A program made the translations under genes and the position numbers. The notes beneath the pieces are model-generated. The model was not told the origin of the DNA and searched no databases. It saw only the letters and a list, made by a program, of their open reading frames with translations. 8,538 bases of DNA. It comes from Candidatus Apopatosoma intestinale (lineage in GTDB: Bacteria > Bacillota > Clostridia > Oscillospirales > CAG-272). Of this stretch, positions 1 to 6,407 are shown piece by piece. How positions within the stretch are numbered: the stretch's first letter is position 1; each line of letters starts with the position of its first letter. The stretch is taken from positions 1-8,538 of the forward strand of contig JAGHUY010000107.1 of the NCBI GenBank assembly GCA_018064545.1, written 5' to 3'.

Positions 1-200
1 AGGAGTGGCAGTCACTTAACGAGAGCGAGCGAGTGCCATCGAGCGAAGATCGAGTTTTAGTGACAACAGGACGTCAGAGCCGAGGCGTGACCGAGCCGGC
101 CGGGGGTTCCCCGAAGCGAGCTTGCCGAGCTTTGGGGGTTCGCCGCATGCGAGACAGGTGTCAGCCGGGAGGCTGACGGATGAGGTGACATAAGTTTTCG
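1..200. repeat. Intergenic repeat-like palindromic DNA, no gene
   Basis: This stretch downstream of the operon terminator holds no credible gene. It is rich in CGAG tetranucleotides and small symmetries. GTCACT at 11-16 is inverted against AGTGAC at 59-64. GGGGGTTC occurs as a direct repeat at 102-109 and 134-141. A perfect 7-bp stem, GTCAGCC at 160-166 and GGCTGAC at 171-177, encloses a GGGA loop. Read on the minus strand, the end around this stem contains CACCTCATCCGTCAG, which resembles a family of dispersed intergenic repeats I remember from Clostridia genomes. That resemblance is from memory and unverified. No transposase is present, so if mobile it would be a non-autonomous element. The left boundary may lie outside the window. 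Confidence 0.5.
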
Positions 201-224
201 GTTTTCAGAATCTACGGAAAAAGC

Positions 225-257
225 AAAAAGCATGGATGCGAGCATCCATGCTTTTTT
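225..257 (-). terminator. Intrinsic terminator of the opp operon
   Basis: GCATGGATGC at 230-239 and GCATCCATGC at 242-251 form a near-perfect GC-containing stem with a very small loop. It is flanked by an A run at 225-229 and a T run at 252-257, so the stem extends and both strands end in a T/U tract. On the minus strand it starts only a few bases after the TAA of the DUF3899 gene and is followed by TTTTT, GC and another T run, as expected for a Rho-independent terminator of the operon. The symmetry would let it also stop transcription arriving on the plus strand from the left. Confidence 0.92.
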
Positions 258-259
258 GT

Positions 260-697
260 TTATCCATAATAGAATAATACGAGAAACACAAGTCCGAGCA
301 GGAAGAAGACGGCGCCGGGGACGAGCGGATAACGCCGGAGGGGAACGGTCGTTTTGTCCGACTTCCGCTCCGACTGTTTTTTCGACTGTCTTTCGACGTA
401 ACCGGCGTAGGTCTCCGGGCGGCGCGAGGCGCGGCCGGGGATCATGCGATCCCACAGATAGGAAAACGAGTAGCCGAGGCCGCGGAACAGTCCCTGCTCC
501 GACACGGCGATGAGTGCCGAGGAGAAGACAAGCGTCAGTCCCGCGACGGTTCCGGCGTCGGACAGGAGGCGGAACACCTCCCGTTTGCCGGGCGTTTTCC
601 CGGCAAGGCCGGTCGAGATCACGAGAGCCGCGATGAGGATTCCGACGACCGTTGCGATCCCGTATCCGAGTAATTTTTTCTTCATACCGTCACTCAC
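260..697 (-). CDS. DUF3899-type small integral membrane protein
   Basis: A 145-residue protein with three predicted membrane segments (about residues 9-31, 47-66 and 124-143) and a basic, hydrophilic stretch between the last two (about 88-122). The middle part, with SDAGTVAGL, then an SEQGLFRGLGYSF block and ETYAGYVERQ, fits my memory of DUF3899, a family of unknown function in Firmicutes. The start is GTG at 697, whose GTGA overlaps the TGA of oppF by 4 nt. The site GGAAGGAA at 706-713 lies 8 nt upstream, correctly spaced for this GTG, whereas the ATG four codons later would be about 20 nt away. It is the last gene before the terminator. Co-expression with the transporter is clear, but its role is unknown: it could be an accessory membrane partner or a passenger. 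Confidence 0.85.
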   Translation of the reverse strand: MSDGMKKKLLGYGIATVVGILIAALVISTGLAGKTPGKREVFRLLSDAGTVAGLTLVFSSALIAVSEQGLFRGLGYSFSYLWDRMIPGRASRRPETYAGYVERQSKKQSERKSDKTTVPLRRYPLVPGAVFFLLGLVFLVLFYYG

Positions 698-1914
698 AGC
701 CCGAGTTCCTTCCGATACTGCGCCTCTTCGGCGTCGTTACACTGAATAAAGTGTCCCGGGACGATCTCCCGCAGGGTGGGTTTCTGAACCGTATAATCGT
801 GGGCGGACAGAGGGTTATAGACGATACGCTGTCTGGCTTTTTCCGTCAGCGGGTCCGGAAGCGGGATCGCGGAAAGAAGCGATTTCGTATACGGATGGAG
901 CGGATGAGCAAACAGTTCGTCACTGGTGGTCATTTCCACGAGATGGCCGTAATACATGACGCCGATCCGGTCGGAGAAATACTTGACGACGGACAGGTCA
1001 TGGGCGATGAACATGATCGTCAGACCCAGTTCCTTACGCAGGTCGTTTAAAAGGTTGATGACCTGCGCCTGAATGGACACGTCGAGAGCCGAGATCGGCT
1101 CGTCGGCGATGATGAGTTCCGGGTTCAGAATGATGGCGCGGGCAATGCCGATACGCTGACGCTGACCGCCGGAAAATTCGTGCGGATAGCGTCCCGCGTG
1201 TTCGGGAACAAGGCCTACGAGGTCGAGAACGTGGTAGACGGCCTCATCGATCTTCTTTTTGTCCGTGACGCCGCGGATGATCAGCCCTTCGGCAATGATC
1301 TCCCTAACGGTCATACGGGGATCGAGCGACGCGATCGGATCCTGGAAGATCATCTGCATCTTATTCATGATGCGGTCGGTCTTCGCAAGGCGAAGTTCCT
1401 CGGTAAATTCCTTTTGCAGACGGTCTTTTTCTTCGCCCGTAGCCGCCTCGATTTTCGGGGCGTACTTGGCCTTGATGGCGTCAGCCTGCTTTTTCGCGTA
1501 CTCGCGGTTGCAGTTCTTATGGTCGTATTTCGCTTTTTCGATCTCTTTTTTCCACTTGTCGACCGCTTCCGCGTCACCGGCTTTTTTGGCCTTGGCCAGT
1601 TCCTGCTTATAGCCGCGAAGCCCGGCGCAAATGCGCTGTCCCTTGAAATACACACTGCCGCTCGTGATGTCGTACAGGCGGATGATACTACGTCCCGTCG
1701 TCGTCTTACCGCAACCGGATTCGCCGACGAGGCCGAACACTTCCCCTTTCTTGATGTCAAAGGAGACGCCGTCGACCGCTTTAAATTCGCGGCCGGGGCC
1801 GATCTTGAAATACTGACACAGATTCTCTACACGGAGCAGGATATCTTCGTTCTCGCGGAAGACGCCGGCGTCACGGCCGACTTCAAACGCGGGATTCCAT
1901 TCTTTCTCAGCCAT
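694..1914 (-). CDS. oppF: Oligopeptide ABC transporter ATP-binding protein OppF (AmiF-like) with a helical insert
   Basis: One of two ATPases that power peptide import through OppBC at the inner face of the membrane. All nucleotide-binding motifs are present: Walker A GESGCGKT (64-71), Q-loop Gln191 in IFQDP, signature FSGGQRQR (247-254), Walker B ending in DEP (271-273), D-loop SALD (275-278) and switch His305. The C-terminal part (HPYTKSLLSAIPLPDP, then KPTLREIVPGHF) matches the AmiF/Gram-positive OppF pattern I know and lacks the cysteine cluster of enterobacterial OppF. At 406 residues it is longer than the usual 310-330. About residues 97-182 are a Lys/Ala/Glu-rich, probably helical insert between the strand after Walker A and the Q-loop. 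The ATG at 1914 has AAAGGAGGT 8 nt upstream (1923-1931). It overlaps the oppD stop by 8 nt, and its TGA overlaps the next gene by 4 nt. Confidence 0.96.
   Translation of the reverse strand: MAEKEWNPAFEVGRDAGVFRENEDILLRVENLCQYFKIGPGREFKAVDGVSFDIKKGEVFGLVGESGCGKTTTGRSIIRLYDITSGSVYFKGQRICAGLRGYKQELAKAKKAGDAEAVDKWKKEIEKAKYDHKNCNREYAKKQADAIKAKYAPKIEAATGEEKDRLQKEFTEELRLAKTDRIMNKMQMIFQDPIASLDPRMTVREIIAEGLIIRGVTDKKKIDEAVYHVLDLVGLVPEHAGRYPHEFSGGQRQRIGIARAIILNPELIIADEPISALDVSIQAQVINLLNDLRKELGLTIMFIAHDLSVVKYFSDRIGVMYYGHLVEMTTSDELFAHPLHPYTKSLLSAIPLPDPLTEKARQRIVYNPLSAHDYTVQKPTLREIVPGHFIQCNDAEEAQYRKELGL
706..713 (-). promoter_or_regulatory. Ribosome binding site deciding the GTG start of the DUF3899 gene
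   Basis: GGAAGGAA on the minus strand lies inside the oppF 3' end, 8 nt upstream of the GTG at 697. It supports GTG as start rather than the downstream ATG at 685, and indicates translational coupling with oppF. Confidence 0.7.
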
Positions 1915-4096
1915 GATTTTCGACCTCCTTTGCCGCGGCGTTCTGCGCTTTCTTCTTCATCCGCGCGATGCGTTCGGTGACGATCTTCGGCGGTTCGGTC
2001 TTCGGCGCGTCGGGATGGAGCAACCACGTAGCGGCATAATGCGTGTCGCTGACCGAGAACATCGGCGGTTGTTGCTCAAAATCGATCTCCATCGCGTACT
2101 TATTGCGCGGGGCGAACGCGTCGCCCTTCGGCGGGTAGATCATGTTCGGAGGCGTGCCGGGGATGGCTTCCAGTTTCTCCTTGGTGTCGAGGTCCGGCAT
2201 CGAGGACAGAAGCGCCCACGTATACGGGTGGCGGGGATCATAGAAGATGTCGTTCGCCGTGCCGCACTCGACGATCTTGCCGGCGTACATGACGGCGATA
2301 CGGTCGGCCATATTGGCGACCACGCCGAGGTCGTGCGTGATGAAGATGACGGAGAGGTTTCTCTCCTTTTTGATGCGGTTGATGAGTTCCAGAATCTGCG
2401 ACTGGATCGTCACGTCCAGAGCCGTCGTCGGCTCGTCGCAGATCAGAATATCCGGGTCAGCCGCGAGGGCGATGGCGATGACGATACGCTGACGCATACC
2501 GCCGGAAAACTCAAACGGATACTGGTTATACCGCAGTTCCGGGTCGGGCAGGCCGACCTCTTTGAGCAGTTTGATGGCGCGAGCCTTGGCCATCTTCTTG
2601 GAGACGTGGTAGACCACGGCGCTGGCCTGCTCTTTGAGCCAGTCGATCAGCGCGACAGTCTTGGCCTCTGCGTCAAACTGTCCGTCCGCCTCGATGTCGC
2701 GGCGCAGACTGGCCTGCAAATTGCGGATGACGAGACGGATATTCTCTTTTGCCTGCTCCTCATCGATGATGGCCGCCGGAACGACTTTCCAGTCGGGCGT
2801 TTTGCCCTTGGCGTCCAGTGCGTTCCATTTGGCCGTCTCTTTTTCAAAGCGGGCCTGTTCTTTCGGATTCTGTTTCAGTGCGCGGAAATACACCCGAACG
2901 GCATGGGTGATGCCCGAACCGAACGTGTACTGCGCACCGTCCTTTTCGATCTCCATGCGGTCGATGGCGTCTTCCACCAGCGCGATCTTCCCTTTCAGAT
3001 AATCGAGCGTCGCTTTCTTCTCCAACTTCTCGGTTTCGAGATACCGGAGAAGCGCGTCGGTCTCGGAAAGTGCCTTTTTCTTGGCGGCGATCGAACGGTC
3101 GTGGCTGTACTGAATGGCCTTGGCGCTCTCGCGAATGAACGCGAGCATGAAGTTTTTGTCCAGATACTCACGCGTCATGGCGTTGAGTTCATGGAGTTCC
3201 ATCGCGTCGATCTTCGCCGTGTCGTTCGGGTTTTTGAGCATATAATACCCGAGCGTGAAATAGTTGGGTTTCTCTTTCTGCAAAGCGGCTTCGAGGAGCG
3301 CGTGGATCTCATCCACGGCCGCACGGGCAGAAGCATCGAGTTTCTTCGTCTTGCGGGCAGAGCCCACACCGGCGGAAACACGGGCGAGAAGTGCTGCCGT
3401 CTCCGCATTTTCCTCGATAAGATCGGGATGGATCGTCTGCGGGAACTGTTTTTCGATCAAGCGCAGGAACGCCGGAATCTTGACGTTCTGATTCTTGTCG
3501 ATGAGGAACAGTTTCTCTTCGATCTCCGCTTTGAGTTCCTCGACGACGCGGTGCTTTTCGTTGTACGCACCTTCGAGTTTGGTGCTCATGATGCAGAAAT
3601 TATCGAACGTATGGCACTGCTCCTCGTTATATGCACGCTGGGAGTCGGCCGTCGCAATGGCGTTTCGGCACTCCACGAGAAGCCCGAGTTTGCCGTTGAA
3701 GTTCCGTCTCGCGTTCTTGCTGTTGGAGCCGGATTTGAGAAGCATGGCCTCCGTCAGCTGTTTGCCGACCTTGACGATCGGGTTCAGCGAGGACAGCGGA
3801 TCCTGGAAGATCATCGCAATCTTATCGCCGCGCAGTTTGACCATGTCTTCTTCGGGAATTTTCAGTAGGTCTTTGCCGTCGTAGATGATCTCGCCGCCGT
3901 CCACGAGGGCGTTGTTGGCGAGAATCTGCATGATGGCCTTGGAGGTGACGGATTTACCGGAACCGGATTCGCCGACGATGCAAAGCGTTTCGCCCTTATG
4001 AAGATCGAACGAGACATCGCGCACGGCGCGGACGATACCGCTGTCGGTACGGAAATTGACGATGAGGTCTTTGACCTGTAAAATCTTTTCGGCCAT
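1907..4096 (-). CDS. oppD: Oligopeptide ABC transporter ATP-binding protein OppD (AmiE-like) with a very large helical insert
   Basis: The second ATPase of the importer. Numbered from ATG at 4096 (729 aa): Walker A GESGSGKS (42-49), Q-loop Gln98 in IFQDP, signature FSGGMRQR (530-537), Walker B ILICDEPT (550-557), D-loop ALD and switch His588 are intact. The family is normally about 330-360 residues. The excess, about residues 122-500, is a single in-frame insert between Q-loop and signature, charged and mostly helical. Flanking sequence (LLKSG before, KARAIKLLKEVGLPDPELRYNQYPFEF after) joins smoothly into a normal OppD. The C-terminal oligopeptide region (RHPYTWALLSSMPDL, IPGTPP) is AmiE-like: the four positions that hold [4Fe-4S] cysteines in many OppD/DppD proteins are Asp659, Asn665, Asp672 and Thr690. 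A GTG at 4105 would add three residues, but the Shine-Dalgarno site touches it, so ATG at 4096 is preferred. The start lies one base past the oppC stop. Confidence 0.96.
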   Translation of the reverse strand: MAEKILQVKDLIVNFRTDSGIVRAVRDVSFDLHKGETLCIVGESGSGKSVTSKAIMQILANNALVDGGEIIYDGKDLLKIPEEDMVKLRGDKIAMIFQDPLSSLNPIVKVGKQLTEAMLLKSGSNSKNARRNFNGKLGLLVECRNAIATADSQRAYNEEQCHTFDNFCIMSTKLEGAYNEKHRVVEELKAEIEEKLFLIDKNQNVKIPAFLRLIEKQFPQTIHPDLIEENAETAALLARVSAGVGSARKTKKLDASARAAVDEIHALLEAALQKEKPNYFTLGYYMLKNPNDTAKIDAMELHELNAMTREYLDKNFMLAFIRESAKAIQYSHDRSIAAKKKALSETDALLRYLETEKLEKKATLDYLKGKIALVEDAIDRMEIEKDGAQYTFGSGITHAVRVYFRALKQNPKEQARFEKETAKWNALDAKGKTPDWKVVPAAIIDEEQAKENIRLVIRNLQASLRRDIEADGQFDAEAKTVALIDWLKEQASAVVYHVSKKMAKARAIKLLKEVGLPDPELRYNQYPFEFSGGMRQRIVIAIALAADPDILICDEPTTALDVTIQSQILELINRIKKERNLSVIFITHDLGVVANMADRIAVMYAGKIVECGTANDIFYDPRHPYTWALLSSMPDLDTKEKLEAIPGTPPNMIYPPKGDAFAPRNKYAMEIDFEQQPPMFSVSDTHYAATWLLHPDAPKTEPPKIVTERIARMKKKAQNAAAKEVENHG
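2597..3733 (-). other. DNA encoding the OppD insert (about 380 residues)
   Basis: This part of oppD encodes residues about 122-500, absent from ordinary OppD proteins. The translation is rich in Glu, Lys, Ala and Leu with long predicted helices (for example ELKAEIEEKLFL and DALLRYLETEKLEKKATL) and no membrane segment or recognisable catalytic motif. I recognise no domain family. Reading frame and codon style continue unchanged from the flanking ATPase, so it is not a recent frameshift or a mobile element. Confidence 0.8.
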
Positions 4097-4097
4097 A

Positions 4098-6407
4098 TCA
4101 GTCACTTCCCTTCAAAGACGGATTGATCGCGTCGCGCAGGCCGTTACCGAACAGGTTGAAACTGATCATCAAAAGAGCCATGATGACCGACGGGAACACG
4201 ATCAGATAAGAGTAAGATTTGATGTACTGCTGGTTTTCGGCGAGCATGACACCGAACGAGGTCACGCCCTGCAAGCCGAGGTGGAGGTACGCCAGCGTCG
4301 ATTCGCTGAAAATGACGCCCGGGATCATCAGAACGCTTGACGTGACGATGGTACCGAGGGAGTTCGGCAGAATGTGTTTGAAGATCAGGCGCATATCCCG
4401 CGAACCGAGGGTACGGGAGGCGAGAACGTATTCCTGTTTCTTGAAACGGTAGAACTGCGTTCTGGTACGAGCCGCCGTGCCCATCCAGTCCGTCAGACAG
4501 AGGGCGAGGAAGAACGTAAAGAAGTTATTGCCGAAGTGCAGGATGCACAGCGTCATGATGACGATCCACGGCACACCGCCGAGAATGTCGCAGAAACGCT
4601 CCATGAGAAGGTCGACCGCGCCGCCGAAGTAGCCGGAGATCGAACCCCAGACGAGGCCGAAGAAGAAGCAGAAGAGGAACGTGCAGACACCGAGGAGCAG
4701 CGAGGTGCGCAGGCCGGTGAAAATGCGCGTCAGCACGTCAACGCCGTTGGCATCGGTGCCGAGCAAGAAGATCGGCATCTTCTCATAGCCCATCTTGCGG
4801 TAGCGGCTGGCCATGGCGGTCAGTTCCAGCAGTTTGCCGGTCTTGGAGTTGAGTTTTTGGGCAACCACGCCGTCGATCGGACAGTCGTCGGACAGGCGGA
4901 CGAAGGAGTCCGGACCCACCTTGGCGTCGTAGGAACACCAGCCGTTTGCGATGTATTTATTCAGATCGGAAGCGGCCACGACGGTCTCCTGCGCGTCATA
5001 GACGGCCGCGTAGGTATCGTAAACGAAACTGCAAAAATAAACTTCGGAAGCATAGATGCCCTTACGTCCGGTGCACTGCCAATAGCCCTTGGGAAATTCG
5101 CCGAGGCTGTTTTTCGCTTTCAGCACCATGGTCGTGGCATCGGTAAAGCCGAGGTCGGCAAGGTCATCGTGATTGGCACAGCCTTCGTCGCAGGAAAGTT
5201 CCACGGAGCGGAGGAGCAGATACGAGTAACTCTCGCTCTCATCGGGTTTGAGTTCAAACGTCAGACGTCCCTTGACCGAATCCGACCCGCTCGCACGGGC
5301 GACGGCGGAGAGATCGAACGTCGCAGACTCATAGGTCGTGCCCCAGTCGCGGAGCACGGTCTTATTTCCGTCGGCCGTCTCGAAATACACGCGGTATTCG
5401 CCGAGTACGCTCTCACCGACACCGTCGGTATCGCCGAACACGACGGAAGCGGCATAGTGTCCGCCCGCGGTCACGTCAAATTCCTCGGTGCGAAGCGTGG
5501 TATTCTGATTGGTCTTGGTTAAGGTCAGCGCGGCAAGGGCGGAAGCGGACACGGTCTCATCGGCCTTGATCGCAAAGTCCTCGGCATCCACGTATTCGTA
5601 GTTGCCGTTCTGCGAGCCGATCTCCAAAACCACGTAGCCGTATTCGCGCGTAATGTCGTTTGCCGCCAGCACGGCGGACAGGTCGAGCGTGATTTTCTCG
5701 TCATAGACGCGGACGAGCGTCCCGTCCTCGGCATCCCATTCGGGAAGCGTCAGATACAGGGTATGATAGTCGCCCTTGAACAGGACGCGGTAGCCGCCTT
5801 TTTCAGCCGCATCCGCACTCCCGACGTAGTGCATGAGAAATTCCACGGTGTAACTGTTCTCTGCCGTGGCCTCAAACGTGGAGGTCTTGAACGCGACGTT
5901 CTGAGAGTTCTGATTCTCGAACATCACAAAGCCGCCGCGGCCGTACTTGGTCGCCTGATTGATCAGCGTCGGCTCATCGTCAATGACGAGAGAACCGTCC
6001 AGCACGGCTGGCTTATAGAACCCGGCGGGGCATTCGTTCTCCCGGTCATAGAGAATGCCGGAGGCCGAACCGTCCAGGTTGGTGGATTTGATATACGATT
6101 TGGTGCCGTCCCAGAAACCCGTTCCCGCGGGGAACAGTTTGGGTTGCAGGAAACGCTCGGACGCGCTGACGCGATCGACGTCACAGGACGAGAAGATCGG
6201 GACGAACGCCGCGAGGAGCAACAGGTTGCCGAGGATGACGGAGGCGATGACGGACGATTTGTTCTTACCGAACCGTTTGACGGCGTCTTTCGCAAACGTC
6301 GTCGGCTTGGTCTCGAACTTGGTATCGGACATCCGGTTTCCTTCGTTGACGAAACGGAAAGCGCCCTCGCGCACCGGAAATTCTTCGGGGGTATAGAATT
6401 TATCCAT
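4098..6407 (-). CDS. oppC: Oligopeptide ABC transporter permease OppC with a giant extracytoplasmic domain
   Basis: One of two channel-forming permeases. A cytoplasmic N-terminus (including FRFVNEG, similar to the AmiD N-terminus I recall) leads to TM1 (about 50-73). After the loop comes the classic OppC core: LLGTDANGVDVLTRIFTGLRTSL (about 548-570), membrane segments about 568-590, 607-643, 686-706 and 733-754, and the EAA coupling loop EYVLASRTLGSRDMRLIFKHILPN (about 659-682). The family is about 300 residues; this one has 769, because about residues 75-545 form an outside loop. That loop holds two related beta-rich modules (about 174-282 and 305-406) and a segment with six cysteines (406-509). 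The ATG at 6407 overlaps the oppB TAA by one base (TAATG) and has only a weak G-rich site upstream. An internal ATG at 6332 has a better site (GAAGGAAA, 6337-6344), but would drop the AmiD-like N-terminus, so the longer start is kept. Confidence 0.95.
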   Translation of the reverse strand: MDKFYTPEEFPVREGAFRFVNEGNRMSDTKFETKPTTFAKDAVKRFGKNKSSVIASVILGNLLLLAAFVPIFSSCDVDRVSASERFLQPKLFPAGTGFWDGTKSYIKSTNLDGSASGILYDRENECPAGFYKPAVLDGSLVIDDEPTLINQATKYGRGGFVMFENQNSQNVAFKTSTFEATAENSYTVEFLMHYVGSADAAEKGGYRVLFKGDYHTLYLTLPEWDAEDGTLVRVYDEKITLDLSAVLAANDITREYGYVVLEIGSQNGNYEYVDAEDFAIKADETVSASALAALTLTKTNQNTTLRTEEFDVTAGGHYAASVVFGDTDGVGESVLGEYRVYFETADGNKTVLRDWGTTYESATFDLSAVARASGSDSVKGRLTFELKPDESESYSYLLLRSVELSCDEGCANHDDLADLGFTDATTMVLKAKNSLGEFPKGYWQCTGRKGIYASEVYFCSFVYDTYAAVYDAQETVVAASDLNKYIANGWCSYDAKVGPDSFVRLSDDCPIDGVVAQKLNSKTGKLLELTAMASRYRKMGYEKMPIFLLGTDANGVDVLTRIFTGLRTSLLLGVCTFLFCFFFGLVWGSISGYFGGAVDLLMERFCDILGGVPWIVIMTLCILHFGNNFFTFFLALCLTDWMGTAARTRTQFYRFKKQEYVLASRTLGSRDMRLIFKHILPNSLGTIVTSSVLMIPGVIFSESTLAYLHLGLQGVTSFGVMLAENQQYIKSYSYLIVFPSVIMALLMISFNLFGNGLRDAINPSLKGSD
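4106..4113 (-). promoter_or_regulatory. Ribosome binding site deciding the oppD start
   Basis: GAAGGGAA on the minus strand lies within the last codons of oppC. It is 9 nt from the ATG at 4096 but directly abuts the GTG at 4105, so it favours the shorter oppD start. Confidence 0.7.
5190..5888 (-). repeat. Tandem duplication encoding two beta-rich modules in the OppC loop
   Basis: Module A (residues about 174-282, DNA 5562-5888) and module B (about 305-406, DNA 5190-5495) share an ordered set of positions: F178/F310, then TA and Tyr186/Tyr318 at the same 8-residue spacing, then YRV at 206 and 338 (20 residues after the Tyr in both), then the identical DLSAV at 242 and 365. Both continue with a glycine, a beta strand and a Tyr-X-Tyr. 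Module A is about nine residues longer before DLSAV. The copies are diverged, so this is an old protein-level duplication rather than a DNA repeat. The pattern suggests jelly-roll or carbohydrate-binding-like folds, but no ligand residues can be identified. Confidence 0.75.

Noticed and set aside
57..455. Minus-strand open frame of 132 codons over the left repeat and the terminator
   Set aside because: It runs through the intrinsic terminator hairpin and the repeat DNA and overlaps the DUF3899 gene in another frame. The translation is Arg/Pro/Ser-rich with no homology signal.
1913..3868. A 651-codon open frame on the plus strand, antisense to oppD
   Set aside because: It mirrors oppD codon by codon. 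Its translation is low-complexity in Arg, Asp, Leu and Val, with no recognisable domain, and GC-rich third positions in oppD readily leave antisense frames open.
4374..5522. A 382-codon plus-strand open frame opposite oppC
   Set aside because: The product is rich in Glu, Arg, Gly and His without any family signature and lies wholly inside a well-supported oppC. It is a shadow frame.
6258..6332. Alternative oppC start at the internal ATG (6332) with a good ribosome binding site
   Set aside because: The longer start at 6407 overlaps oppB in a TAATG junction and keeps an N-terminal F-x-F-V segment like that of AmiD, so the shorter form is at most a secondary start.
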